Source: Cynocephalus volans
Taxonomy: Eukaryota > Chordata > Mammalia > Dermoptera > Cynocephalidae
Direction of reading: 5' to 3'
DNA length: 64,000 nt
NCBI RefSeq assembly: GCF_027409185.1
Contig: NC_084471.1
Span: forward strand, 5,734,535 to 5,798,534
In this document: positions 20,550-32,537 of the stretch, piece after piece
Numbering within the stretch: position 1 is the first letter of the stretch
Layout: each line of letters opens with the position of its first letter
The notes under the pieces: generated by a model
Told to the model about the DNA's origin: nothing
The model's input: only the letters and a program-made list of their open reading frames with translations
Database searches by the model: none
Position numbers and translations under genes: made by a program

Positions 20550-22725
20550 AGCCCATCTGTGGGCCACCTGGTATGGGCCCTGCCTGTCCTGCAGCTCTGC
20601 CTTCACAGAGTGTCCTCCCACGTGACCTCCGGCACGCAGACCTCCCTGCTGGGCCCAGGCCAGCCACCTCTTGCCCCCAGGCAGGCTCTGTCCTGGCCTG
20701 ATCCCTCTGCCTAAGATGACCTCCTGATGAGTGTCTCCTCCACCGAGAGGGAGGCCCTGCCGTGGCATCACTCTGTTGATTTGGTTTTGGGGAAGCTCAG
20801 GGAGGTTGGCAAGTGCCAGTTCCCACAGGGACCTGGAGGCAGAGACAGGAATTGGGGTTCTGTTCTATGTGAGATGGAAACGGGAATGACAGGATGTGAC
20901 TCTGGCTTTGGAAACGTCACTCAGGCCGCTGTGTCGAGGTGGCCTGAAGGGGGCAGTGTGGAGACCCTGGCCAGCGCGTGGCACCTGCCAGCCACTTGCT
21001 GTGTCTGCTGTCCTCATCAAGGCAATCCTTTGCGTGGAGAGCAGATGCCCCATGCGAAGGAAGGTTAGCCCTGGCCAGCCTCCCTCCGGGATGCCAGGTG
21101 GTGGGGTTCAGGAAAGGCAGGGGCTTCCATCCCCCATGAGCGCTGCCACCCTCACCCTCTGTGTCTGCACCCTGGGGAGGGAGGGCAGCTCCAGGCTGCC
21201 ATCCTGGCCCTTCACCCCTTCGCTGCCCTCAAGGGTTTGGCTGCATTTGTGGAGAGGAAGAAAGGGCGCTGGGTCGAAGCCCTGAGTTTAAGTTCCAGTT
21301 CCTCCTCTTACCAGGTGGGTGACCTCCAGTGAGTCGCTGGACCTTGCAAAATCTCACCTGTGAAGTAGGGTCAACTCTCTGCTCTCCTTCCGCAGGCCCT
21401 AGTGGGCTGTGCGGATCGACTCTGTTCTGGCAGGTCCCTTGGAAATGTTTGGGTGCTGGCTACAGAAAAAGCTGTGGTGGTTCTGCAGGAAGACTTGGCA
21501 GAGTCAGACACTGAGGACTCCGGGGCAGCTGGAGGAAGCCAGAGGGCCACTCCCTCCAGGAAGCCTTCCTTCCCCCTTCCAAGTAAAATGGGTGTCTATA
21601 CACACACCTGTTTCTGCACCTGGTCCCTCTGACCTCCGAACACACACCTGTCCCTTGTTTCCTCAGTCCTAGGGCAACCTGCCAAACCGTAAGCCCCTGA
21701 GGTCCCAGCCTGTGGGGGATCCCCTTGAAGTCCCTAGCACCCAGCCCTCAAGGGCCTGCCCAGAGGAGGCGACAGTGATGGAGGGTGGAATGAATGAAGC
21801 TATCTGAACAATCAGGGTCTTGAGCAGAACAGAGACCACGGAGGCTGTTCATTTGTAGGAGGTGCCAGCTCTTCCAGGCATGACCATGTGGAGCCTGCAC
21901 ACAGCCTCGTGGGTTGGTGTCATGACTCCACCTTGCAGAGAAGGGAACTAAGGCTGAGTGAGGCTGGGCAGTTCTGCCCACAAGGGGCTGGTGGAGCTGG
22001 GATTCCAGTCCTGAGTGCTACTCTTCCCACGTCCTTGTGGCTCTCAGCATCCAGAAGGAAGGAAGGCCCCTGGTGATGTTCCTACCTCCTTCTACTGATG
22101 GGGAAACTAAGGCCCAGAGTGGGGTGGGGGCCTGCCAGTCACTCAGTGTGTCAGGGGCCCAGCCAGGACCTTAACCCAGGTCCTTGCTCTTGCCTTGTTC
22201 TGTGGCCACCTTTCTTTTCTGCCCCCTTCCCATGGCCCCCCCTTCACCTGGTATTGCCCCCACCTTGGCCTTTCCTCCCCCATCCTAGACCTGCCTGGTG
22301 GTTCCCAGGTGGGCTTCGGTTGGCATCTACAAGAGAGGACGAGTTCATTCCTGCTTCTTTTTAAAATTATTTATTTATTTTATTGTTTTTTTCTTTAATG
22401 ATGCTTTTGTTTTGTTTTGGTTTGTTTTGGGGGCTGGCCAGTATTGGGGTATTCCTGCTTCTTAAAGAGACAGTGCTCTTTATACTTTCCATCCTGTCTA
22501 TTGCAGCCATGGCCCACAGCAGCCAGGGAAGCCAGGTGTCCTGGAGGGGGACGCTGGCTGAGATGTTGGGGATCTCCATGGTAAGTGCCCCCCTGATGGC
22601 TGCTGGAGCAGTAGCACCCATGGCAGCCCCGTCCCTTTGGGGACCACACTCCACTGTTGGCCGTGACCCAACATCATGGACTTCCCTCTGGCCAGGCTGG
22701 TAGACCCTGTGAAGAGGCTGTTTGT
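20550..22725. other. Intergenic, unique-looking, no gene recognised
   Basis: More than 2 kb of moderately GC-rich DNA. Small pieces of MIR may be present near 21,930-22,160 ('ggggaaactaaggcccagag'), and a 3' scrap of a CYN monomer lies near 22,425-22,450 ('gggggctggccagtattgg'). Several frames of 60-129 codons occur on both strands without recognisable domains or exon context. Confidence 0.4.
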
Positions 22726-22727
22726 GG

Positions 22728-23563
22728 TAGGCGAATTCTAAAATGACCACCAGGTATAATCTCCTCCCCTTGAATGTGCATGAGACTTGTGGATATGATG
22801 GGATATTACTCCTATAATCATGCTATGTTATATGGCAAAAGAGAATTTGCAGGTGTAATTAAGGTTTCTAAGAGCTGAGTTAATAGAAAGGGAGATTGCC
22901 CTGGGTGGGTGCAGTGGATTGAATTATGTCCCCCCAAACTCCCTGAAACTTGAATTGTGTCCCCCAAGTTTTAGGTATCATAAATTCAGCCCCCACTGTG
23001 ACTGTTAAGAGGGTGGGAAATCCTATTATGGTAGTTAAAAGGTGGGCCTTGAAGAAGTGATTAGATTGTAGGACCGTGCAGCAGTGAATGGATTAAAAAT
23101 GCTTGTCAGGGGTGTGGTTCTGAGGGCTTTAAAAGAAGAGGAGAGTCTGTCTTGCTCTCTCTGCTCTCTCTGCTTCCACCATCTTGCAGTGTGAGACTCC
23201 TGGGTCACTGTTGCCACCACCAGATGGACTTTGGACTTCTCAGCCTCAGAAACTGTAAGAAATAAATTTTTTTTTCTTATAAATTACCCAGTTCCACATA
23301 TTTTGTTATAGCAACACAAAAAGGACTGATACAGTGGGCCTGACCTAATCATGAGCTGTTAAAAGAGGGAGACTTAAAGACAGGAGAAGGCAGAGAGATG
23401 TGCTCCTGCTGGCCTGGAGACACAGCCTCCATGAGCTCTATAGTAGCAAGGAAATGAATTCTGCCAACAACTACATGCTGAGCCTGAGCCGCTGACCTAC
23501 AAAAACTGTGAGCTAGTAAGTCATTTGTGCTGATTTCTTACGCAGCAAAAGGAAACGAATACA
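22728..23563 (+). mobile_element. MLT1-type LTR split by a younger MaLR LTR
   Basis: The MLT1 left half (22,728-22,909: 'ggtaggcgaattctaaaatg', 'aagagaatttgcaggtgtaa') and right half (23,339-23,563: 'gcctgacctaatcatgagct', 'aacgaatacac') continue in order. The MST-like LTR at 22,910-23,333 separates them, which gives a clear relative age. Confidence 0.88.
22910..23333 (+). mobile_element. MST-like MaLR solo LTR nested in MLT1
   Basis: It begins TGCAGTGGATTG and ends 'aaaggactgataca'. A perfect 5-bp duplication GTGGG flanks it at 22,905-22,909 and 23,334-23,338. Its start carries a short internal repeat of the 'gaattgtgtcccccaa' motif. Confidence 0.92.
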
Positions 23564-23564
23564 C

Positions 23565-25315
23565 TGTTAAGAAAGTTCAGGCAGCAGAACCAATGACAGT
23601 GCAGATGGTGTGAAGCAGATGGACTGGAGAGAGCTCAGAGGGTAAAGCCGCCAGGGGGACTGGTCATGAGAAAGGAGAGGGCCGTCTGGAAAGAAACGGG
23701 GAGGGAGAGGCTGCAGGAGGATGGGATTTGGGGGTCAGGGGGAGGCGTCCTTTCAGGCATCTGTGGGAACTTGTCATGCAGTCAGCTGGGCACAGGGCAA
23801 GGTGAGGGCCAGAGGAAGGCAGACCCAGGAGTTGCTGGCACCACTGGAGGGAGAAGCTGGGTCCAGGATGGAGCCCAGGGAACCTGACCCTGAAGGTGCA
23901 TGGAGGGGCTGGTGCAAGGGAGGCCAGGGTGGTGTTCTGTCCTAAACGCTGGGGAAGGGAGGGCCCTTAGGATGACGGGCAGTGGGGTTCTGGCTGCATG
24001 CCACATGCTCACCAAGGCTGGCCACTGTGACCTCTTCCTTACCTCTGGACTCTGTCTCCTCTCCTTTTCATTCCCACGGCCAGGGCTCCAAGCTCTGCTG
24101 TGAGCCCCTGCAACAGCCTCGTTCTCCTCAAGGGTCTCTGTGACTCAGTCCCTCTCCATTCTCCAAGGTCATCTTTATATACCCAAATTTGACATCCTGT
24201 CCCCACTTGGAGCCCCTGGGGCTCCCTGGGCTCTTGGGGCAACCCCAGGAGGGCAGGAGCCCTGTCTGACTCCCCTTCTGCCGGGCCCTGTGTGGGTGCT
24301 GGTGACAACCTCACAGATGCTAGCATACCCCTGCGGTCTGCAGCCTGCAGTCATAATGAAAGGCATGTTCAAGTTCAGCCAGAAGTTGGTAAAAGTAAAG
24401 ATGTTATTTTCTTCCCAACCACGTCCACAGACGGGCCTGTACTTGAGATGAAGTGCCTGAGCTCTGTCCCATGATGAGGCATGGATTGGTGCACTTCATG
24501 ACAGAATGGCATTGCCAGAAAGGAAGAAAATATCCGTAAGCAGCGGCGGCAGAATCAACAGGGCTGAAACGGGAGTGCAGACAGGACATAAGGCTTCAGC
24601 AGGGGGACAGCATTCATCGACAGCTGGCCCGCCTTTGGGAAGAGCCCGTGTGTGCTGAGTCTGAGGGTAGGTGGGCGTTCCAGGCCCAGGGACCTCAGGC
24701 CAGTCCATGCCTCTCTGGGCCTCTGTCCCCTGAATGGAAATGCTCAGGCTGGACTGGAGGCCTCCTGGGGTCCTGCCCAGGACTCGCCTTCTACTGCCCG
24801 CATCTCGTTTCCGTCTCTAGTTAGTGGGGCCCTGGCAGCCAATGTGCCATCGAAACTCACCCGTTGGTTAAGCGAGAGCTCATAGTGTGTCTGTTTTGGT
24901 CACAACCCACTGATGAGCAAGGGACAGAAACCCCTCTCAGCTGGCTGCAGCAGGAAAGGGGAATGTATTGGCTGCCGTACTTGGAAGACTGGGCTTCTCT
25001 TTCGCTCTCTCAGCCCTGTTCTCCCCCTGTGGGCTCCATTCTCAGCCAGTGCCCCCACCGAGACAACCTGGCTGCCAGCAGCTGTCCTCCCAGTAGCCCT
25101 ACTGCAAGGACAACCGGAGTCCTGGGATTGGCTTTGATTGAACTGTCCCCGGACCGATCACTATGGCCGGGAAGATGCTTTGTTCCAATGGGCCAGGCCT
25201 GGCTCTCCTCTCATGGACTGAAATGGGGGCAGGGTGGGTTCTGGATGAAAAATGCGTGCCCATCATGAGAGGAAGAGAGGATGGATGCTGGACCAGCAAA
25301 AGTAGCAGAGGCCTG
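23565..25315. other. Intergenic; probable L2 remnants, no gene
   Basis: At 23,570-23,900 purine-rich text with 'gagagagctcagagg' and 'ggatgggatttgggggtc' resembles degraded L2. A sequence at about 24,890-25,100 resembles another old repeat. No exon is recognised. Frames such as 24,864-25,268 (134 codons) lack similarity to known proteins. Confidence 0.4.
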
Positions 25316-25316
25316 C

Positions 25317-25796
25317 TGTAGTTGGTTGAATTGTGTCCCCCCCACACCACCGACGCCCCCCCCCAAAGATATCTCTACCTGGAACCTGTGAATGGGAATC
25401 ACCTTATTTGGAAAAAGAGTCTTTGTAGATGCAATTAAGTTAAGGCTCTTGAGATAAGAGCATCCTGGATTTAGGGAGGGCCCTAAATTCAATGTCAAGG
25501 GCACCTGCAAGAGAGAGGAAGGGAGAGATTGAGTCACAGTGACCAGAGGAGAAGGTCATGTGAAGGAGGAGGCAGAGATTGGAATGACGTAGCCCCAAGC
25601 CAAGGAACACCTGGGGCCACCAGAAGCTGGACGAGGCAAAGAAGGATCCTCCCCTGGAACCTCTGGAGGGAGCACAGCCCTGTGGACACCTTGATTTCTG
25701 ACTTCTGGCCTCCAGAACTGTGAAAGAATAATTTCTGTAGTTTTAAGCCACCAGTTTTGTGGTAATTTGTTATGGCAGCCACAGGAAACTAACACA
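25317..25796 (+). mobile_element. MLT1-type MaLR LTR, complete
   Basis: It starts 'tgtagttggttgaattgtgt', contains 'gaatcaccttatttggaaaa', 'ccaagccaaggaacacctgg' and 'cttgatttctgacttctggc', and ends 'ggaaactaacaca'. This is a full-length sense copy. Confidence 0.88.
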
Positions 25797-26029
25797 CCCA
25801 CCCAGGTCTCACTTATGAAGCACCCTAAACAGTCCTTGGTTGTGACTCTCAGGACTGAGGGTCTACACGAGGGTTGGGCTTCAACATATGCTAGAACTTT
25901 CTCTCTAATCCAGCCCTTAATGAGCTCAGGAAGTTGGTGCTAGAGAAACACATCAGTATGACTGACGTGAGACCAGAATACACAAGTACCATCACTGCCT
26001 TCCTCTCGAGGCTCCTCACGGGCACAACC

Positions 26030-26175
26030 CCCTGGCTGTGTGCCCTGGAGTAAGCCCCTTGGCGTCTTGGAGCCTCAGTTTTCTCACCTATAAAATGGGG
26101 ATGGTACAATCCTGCAGCAACCGTGAGGGTTACATGAGCTGGATACACAGACCTCAGCACAGCGCTGTGTGTTAG
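26030..26175 (+). mobile_element. MIR SINE fragment
   Basis: Sense MIR core: 'gtgtgccctggagtaagccc', 'agcctcagttttctcaccta', 'taaaatggggatggtacaat'. Confidence 0.75.
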
Positions 26176-26439
26176 TAATAACACCATCTCCCATCTCCAC
26201 ACCCTCCCTCCAGGAGGACGAGGAGTTAATTTTCTTCCTCCACCCACACCTACCTTCTGTGCACAGGCTCCAGGCTGGCGCTGGAGGGCAGGGATGGTTT
26301 CAGGCATGTGTTGGCCTCAGTCACTCCTGCTTTTGGAAGCTTGGCCCACATCATCTAAAACACAAATACACCCTTATCAAATGTATTTTTTTCCAAAAAA
26401 TTTTGAAAAGATTTCTATCATCTTTCTTTTGTATTTCCT

Positions 26440-26640
26440 TGGCTACTTGACTCTGCCTTTGATAACCTTGGAGAAGAGACATAACCTCTCTGTGCCTCCA
26501 TTTCCTCATCTGTATAATAGGGATAATGTTGGTTCTTAAGTCACAGAATTCAGTGCATCGTTATTTGTGAAGTCATAACACAGTGCCCAGCACAGAATTA
26601 AGTCCTGCATATGTGTTTGCTAAATAAAATACAGTAACTT
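26440..26640 (+). mobile_element. MIR SINE fragment
   Basis: 'ataacctctctgtgcctcca', 'tttcctcatctgtataatag', 'gggataatgttggttcttaa', and the end 'cacagtgcccagcacagaat' are a sense MIR. Confidence 0.78.
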
Positions 26641-26644
26641 TCAA

Positions 26645-29020
26645 TTTCTGATTTCTCATTGACCATCTGGCATTCTCAGAATTCTTGCTATGAGAAGAAA
26701 TCTAACCCACAAAGAGTTCTCAAATGTAGTGAAACTTTTATAAATACCAAATCAAAGATGATGTAATGTTATGTTCTGTAGGTATTTAATGAAATATCTA
26801 TTAACTTTAATTTTGTCATTTAATTTTTGCATCCCGTAGTAGTACACAATGTTAATTGTTAATACGATTTTCATGGCCCCTGAAATTCACGGTGAGCTCA
26901 GCACCGTGAGTCTAAAGAGTACAGCAGCTCCACCAGAGGCAGAGAGCACAGGGTGCCTCCAGGGAGTTGATTCTGAGCTGATCAAATGGGGCCAACGACC
27001 AGACCTATTGGCCAGTTCTGCCTGGCTGTGCCCACCTGAGCTGTGGGTGAGGGTGTGGGGGAGATGGGAGAAGCTACATTAGCAGAAGTGAGAGGGTCCT
27101 GCCCAGAGAGGGGTTGGGTAGTCTCACCCTGGTCACAGCCAAGGGTGCAAAGGCTGTAAGTTCATGGACAAGGAAAGTAACTTCCAGGCAGGAGCTCTGG
27201 ATGCAGGAGCCTGGGGAGGCAGGAGGGCAGGCTCTTTAGCTCTCCCTGCCCTGTCTCGCCCCACTGTTCTCCCATAATGTCGGGGCTGGAAAGGCCAAAG
27301 GGGACATCTAGTTCAGCCTCCTCTTCACTGACAGAAGGGAGAGCGAAGGCTCAAACTATGTTGGTTCCAGGGCTCCCGATGATCACATTTCTCTCCCTGT
27401 TTCATCCCTGCCCACCTGCAGCATCACCCTCTGCCCTGGAGTCCCATGCATCCCCACTTCCCAGTGATTAAACTGCCTTGCACTTCCTCAGGGCTGGCCG
27501 GTTAGCTAGCTGGTTAGAATGCAGCCTTCTAACACCAAGGTCACGAGTTCAGATCCCGGTGCCAGCCAACCACCAAAAAAAAAAAAAAAAAAAATCCCCT
27601 CAAAACTTATCGTTTTGCATCTCATTTTCCAATGAACCTTCCCTCCTTAAACTGGAAAAGGGATGAATTAATTCTGGGTGGTATGTGCACTGATGTCTCT
27701 CCCCTCCTGGCTACAGGAGGATTAGAATCCTCGTTCCAGCTCTGACTTGCTGTGTGATTTTGAGCATTGCTCAGGCTCTCTGAGTTTTGCTTGCCTCACC
27801 TAACTCATGAAGACCACACTAGTTGCCCTCCAGGGCTCAGGGATTATACTTGTCCATATCCATGAATCTCCAGGCACACAGCAGGTGCTCAAGAAATATT
27901 AGTATGCATCTCCCCAACGCCCAATCCCATCGAGCATTTCCTCTTTCAAAATCTTCTCTGAATCCTTTATTCACCAAGGTGTCAATGACTAATAATAATT
28001 TTAAGGTTATCCCCTCCAGGAGAATTTTAGCAAAGATTTATTTAAGAAAAAAAATGCACTGCTAATAGTAGAATTTCTGACAACAGCCGAGGATGAGAAA
28101 ATATTTTACATGTTGGGGGAAGGGGTTGTGCAAAAGGGGCTGGAGGCTGGGAAAAGGATAGCAATTGAACCTTTCCAGGTAGAGCCTCTACCTTCGTAGC
28201 AGGTGATAAAGCCTAGTGTTGGAGGGGCTGTTGCAGTCTAGAACTGGGGGTGGTTGAATTTAACTTTCCAGATGAAAAAGAGGCTGAGGACAGGGGTTCC
28301 GAGCACAGGAGAACCACGAGTCATAGGAAAAAGTCTGGCCAGGAAGCTGCTAACACACACACTCACATGACCACACAGAGAGAGTATTTTAACTGTGGTC
28401 ATGTGATTTTCAGGGATGAATGGAAGAGCACTTGCACCTACCCCTTGGAACATGTGCTCATTGACCCAAGATGGGGCTGTTTATTATACTTGACCTGCCC
28501 CAGGAATAAATTGGCTTTTCTTCTTGGGTTCCAAAGGGAAAAGATGAATGATTACGGTCCAGTCATAGACTTGCAGAACATTAAGGCCAGGAGTGATCTC
28601 AGAGATCATCCAGTCCCATGCCTCATCACACAGACAGTAAACCGAGTCCTGGAGAAGAGAGTTGGTGTCTTCTCTAACAAGTGTCTGGGCTTGTCAGCCG
28701 CTTAAAAAATGGGAGAGGAGCTCTGTGTGAGTGTTCGTAACACTGAATGGCTCTTTGAGTAAGATCAGCCCCAGACGTTTAGAGATAAAACTGTGAACTG
28801 ACAGCATTGTCGCAATGGTATATAAGAAGGGCATTCGGGCAAGTCCTAGGCAGGAACGCCAAAAAATGAAGCATCTGACCTAGTAAAGCAATTGGAATGT
28901 GGCTGATTTTTCTTTCTGCTCAACTCTGCTTTATTGTTGTTCCAGTGTTGTTTGCAAAACAAACCTCAGGAAAAGAAGTGCTTGAATTAAGAGTTAGCTG
29001 ATTCCCTTCCTCTTAGGATT
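26645..29020. other. Intergenic; MIR and one CYN, no gene
   Basis: A sense MIR is likely at 27,720-27,900 ('ctgacttgctgtgtgatttt', later 'gcacacagcaggtgctcaag'). Two blocks near 27,285-27,350 and 28,565-28,660 share an ancient repeat motif ('gatctcagagatcatccagt' type). The 151-codon frame at 28,250-28,705 shows no recognisable domain and overlaps that repeat. Confidence 0.45.
27487..27592 (+). mobile_element. CYN-type SINE, tRNA-Ile-like monomer
   Basis: Sense monomer: 'gggctggccggttagctagc', 'tggttagaatgcagccttct', 'aacaccaaggtcacgagttc', 'ggtgccagccaaccacc', then poly-A. Of all copies here it shows the tRNA-Ile-like A and B boxes most clearly. Confidence 0.85.
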
Positions 29021-29025
29021 GCTCA

Positions 29026-29515
29026 TTGTATTGGTATTGCTGCTATAACAAGTTAACACAAAATTAGTGCCTTAAAGCAACAGAAATTTATTATCTTGCC
29101 GGCAGTTCTACAGGTTAGAAGTCCAACTGGGGTTCCACTGGGCTAAAATCAAGGTGCAGGCAGGGAGGGCTGTGTTCCTTTCAAGTGGGTCTGTGGGAGA
29201 ATTCATTTCCTTGCCTTTTCCAGTTTGTAGATGCAGCCTGCATTGACTTGTGGCCCCTTCCTCCATCTTCAGCGCCAGCAATACTGCATTTATCTGATCA
29301 TTCTGTTGTCACATCTCTTTCTGTCCACAGCCAGAGAATGTGCTCTGATTTTAAGAATTTATGTGATTAGATTGGGCCCATGGGGATAATCCAGGAAAAT
29401 CTCATCATCTCAAAATCCAAACCCTTAATCACAGGTGCAAAGTCCATTTTGCCAGGTAATGTAACATATTCACAGGTTCCAGGAATTAGGGTGTGGACAT
29501 CTTTGGGGCCATCTT
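29026..29515 (-). mobile_element. MLT1-type MaLR LTR
   Basis: Antisense opening 'tgtattggtattgctgctat', 'aagcaacagaaatttattat', 'cagttctacaggttagaagt', then 'tgattttaagaatttatgtg' and 'ggtgtggacatctttgggg'-like text toward the right end. Confidence 0.82.
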
Positions 29516-30640
29516 TTTTTCTCAGTGGTCTCTCTAAAAGTGCATTTCACGTCTTTTGCAGAAAAGAACATTTTCATTGTCACAGGAAATGTGGCTGAAC
29601 CAAAATTGTTTTAAGGATTTTAAACCTTATTTTTAATTCTGTTTTATATCCTGGACATTTCTATATGGAAAAATACATAAATTACAAAGTTACAGCTTGA
29701 GTAACTCTCGTAAATTGACCACGCTCAAGAAACAAAACATGCCCTGTAGTCCTGGAAGTCCTGCTCATGCCTCTTCCAGTCCAAAGTAGGATTTAACTTT
29801 TGTCGACATTAGAAAATTCCCTGTGTGGACGATACATAGAGTGTTATTAAAATAAAAAGAGAGAGCTCAAGTGATGTTTATTTGTTCATTCAGCAAGTGT
29901 TATCTGGCACCTGTCCTGGGCTGGATGCCAGGGGAAATGGGATGAATTGATTCAGGGCTGGTCCTATGGCACAGAATCTATGGAGGCAACTGTGTGTGGG
30001 GGGTGGGGTAGGAAAAGGGGGTTTGTGAACCAAATAAGAACACAGTGCATTGGCCAAGCCTAGCAGGAAGCCTCTCCAGGGAAAGTGAGCCCCAAAGGTG
30101 ATCACAGTATTGGAGCGAGGGGAACAGCATGGGCAAAGGCATGGCAGTGGGAACAGGCAAGGGATGCTGTGGAGTTTGGGGGGGACAAAGAGGGACATGA
30201 TCATTGGACCTGCCAGCCTCCGAGCACTTGCTCCTGCTGTCTGCTCCACCATTCCCATTTCTCATTCCCACCAGCACAAACCACAGCTCTCCAGACTCAT
30301 GCCCCTCAAATGGGCCCTCATGTCAGTGTCCTCATCTTACAGATGGGGATGCAGGCCCAGAGGAGAAGAGAAACACACCCAAGGCCAACCCTTCACTTCA
30401 TTAATTTCCTCGCTGCACATCCTTTTACAGAGCCCCTCCTGTGTCTGGAACTGGGGACACAGAGGGAGTCAGACATGGGCCCTGCCCTGAGGAGCTTGTG
30501 GGCTAGAGGCACAAAAGTAGGGGTGAGGCCTCAAGCAGGATCCACATCACCCATTTTGTCCTCCAGGGCCATTCCCCATGGTCCAAGGCCTCCTTACTAC
30601 CGCACCTCCCAAGATTTCCTGCATCCCTATCAGGCCCCTC
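29516..30640. other. Intergenic, no gene recognised
   Basis: An L2-like tail may occur near 29,880-29,930 ('ttcattcagcaagtgttatc'). Overlapping frames (up to 194 codons at 30,085-30,669) share the same DNA in three frames and are judged fortuitous. Confidence 0.4.
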
Positions 30641-30644
30641 ATTC

Positions 30645-30767
30645 ATTCGTTCAGCCCGCATTTACTTAATGATGTCCACCATGTCCAGGCAATGTTCTAG
30701 GCACTGGGAACACAGCTGCACAAAAGACAAAGACAGACCCCCCTCCTCAGTGTGGAAGTCAGACAAT
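30645..30767 (+). repeat. L2-derived block, left copy of a duplicated pair
   Basis: 'catttacttaatgatgtcca', 'caatgttctaggcactggga' and 'acccccctcctcag' form an L2 3'-region block. A similar block recurs on the other side of the MLT1 LTR at 31,150-31,260, including the unusual 'cccctcctcag' and 'agacaat' endings. Confidence 0.65.
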
Positions 30768-31148
30768 CAACAGTCAGTTCAGGCTGCCATAACAAAATCC
30801 CACTGACCTGGTGGCTTTAATACACGATTTTCTCACAGTTCTGGAGGTTGGGAAGTCCAAGATCAAGGTGCTGGCCAATTTGGTTCCCTGTGAGGGCTCT
30901 CTTCCTGGCTGGCAGGTGGCAGCCTTCTTGCTGCCATCACATGGTGGGTGAGAGAGAGAAAGAGAGGGAGTGCTCTGCTGTCTCTTCCTCTTCTTTTAAG
31001 GACACCAGCCCTATCAGACAAGGGCCCCACCTTTATGGCCTCATTTTACCTTAACTACGTCCTTATAGGTCCTCTCTCCAAATACAGTCACACTGGGGGT
31101 TAGGACCTCAACATATGAATTTCGAGGGAACACAATTCATTCCACAGC
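30768..31148 (-). mobile_element. MLT1-type MaLR LTR between two L2 blocks
   Basis: Antisense: 'cagttcaggctgccataaca', 'cacagttctggaggttggga', 'ccttcttgctgccatcacat', 'aatacagtcacactgggggt', and the ending 'cacaattcattccacagca'. Confidence 0.82.
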
Positions 31149-31149
31149 A

Positions 31150-31260
31150 GGTGTGTACTATGTGCCATGCTACGTTCTAGGCACTGGGAGCAGCGGTGCA
31201 GAAGACAGACCCCCTCCTCAGGGGGGAGGCAGACAATACCCAGAACACACAGCTACATAA
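31150..31260 (+). repeat. L2-derived block, right copy of the pair
   Basis: 'ggtgtgtactatgtgccatg', 'ctacgttctaggcactggga' and 'gaccccctcctcagggggga' repeat the content of 30,645-30,767 in the same orientation. Confidence 0.65.
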
Positions 31261-32195
31261 TGTCATGTCGGAGGAGAAAAGCCTTGTGCTGAGAAGAAAA
31301 ATCAAGCAGGGTAAGGAGATAGAGAGGGAGGGAAGGTGAGGTTTTAGGTAAGGGGGGCAGGGAAGGTTCTTGGAGGAGGTGACACCAGGCACCCAAAGGA
31401 AATGAGGAAGCAGGCTACGCAAGGATGGGGGGAGGAGAGTACTCCAGACAGGGGGAGGGGCGTGAGCCTGGAGGCAGGGCCCGACCTTCCTGGGTCCAAG
31501 GATCTGCGCACAGACCACTGTGGCTGCAGAGGGTGACGCTGGAGACCCGCAGCACTGGTCTCTCCATCTCCCCGCCCTTGGAAATGGGTCACCAGGGTGA
31601 GGTCTGGGGAGGACCTCTGGCTGCTTCCCGCTGCGTCTTCCTTTCTCGGCAGAGGCCAGCGCAGGGCGGATATCCAGCCGGTCCGGCCTTCCTCAGAGTC
31701 ACACGCCCCGCTGACCTCATGCCACCCCTACTTCTTGACCCCTCCTGCCTAATCAACCCTCGGGGCGTCAGGACAGGGAGAGGGTCTCCGGCGTTCAGCT
31801 GAGGACACTGAGGCTCCACACCGCGCGCTGTGCCAGGTGCAGAGGAGTCAGTGGGGGGCAGGAAGGACTTGGCCACTTCCGTGTCCCCCAAGAGACATCT
31901 TTTTCGGGGGAGGTGACTTCTTGCCGGTTCTGCGGAGGAAGTTCCCAGAAGAAATCGTCCAAGGCGACAGGGGGGAGGAGGGAGTGTGGGTAACAACACT
32001 CAGGGCGGTGACAAAGCCAACGTCGCGCGGGGCATAGGCAGTGGGGTGGGAGGGGCCAGGAAGAGGCGGTGGGAGGGGCTCGGAGGCGCGATCCCGCGAG
32101 CGCTTTGAGGAAGAGGGCGGTGAGCGCCGGCGGCCGGCGGAGGCGTGTGGGCGGGGCCAGGCCGCGCGGCCTCGCGGCCTAGGAAGCCGGGGTCT

Positions 32196-32335
32196 GGGGC
32201 GGGGCCTGGCGGCCAAAGGAGGGGCCTGAGGAGCCGGGGGCGGGGCCTGGCTGGCCAGAGGCGGGGCCCGGGGCTCGGGGGCGGGGCCTGGAAGGCCGGG
32301 GGCGGGCCAGGGGGCGGAGCCGGGGGCGGGCGGTG
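32196..32335 (+). promoter_or_regulatory. GC-box (Sp1/KLF) tandem array
   Basis: At least seven matches or near matches to GGGGCGGGG occur in 140 bp, several within a repeated 'ggggcggggcctgg..ggcc' unit of roughly 30-35 bp. The array resembles a small GC-rich minisatellite built from Sp1 sites. The G-runs could also form quadruplexes. Confidence 0.8.
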
Positions 32336-32537
32336 TCTGGGGGCGCGCGGGCGGCCGCGACGCAGAGGTACGCTCGCCTCAGCTGGGCTCAGCGGGCGGC
32401 GGGGACGGCGACGGCGACGCGCACAAAGGCGGACTGTGGCTTCACTGGTGCTCGCGGCGGGCGGCGCCGGGGCGGGGGCGGCGGGACGCGCCGGGGTCCC
32501 CCGCGGGCGCGGCGCGGGCGATGAGCCGGGGCCCGGC

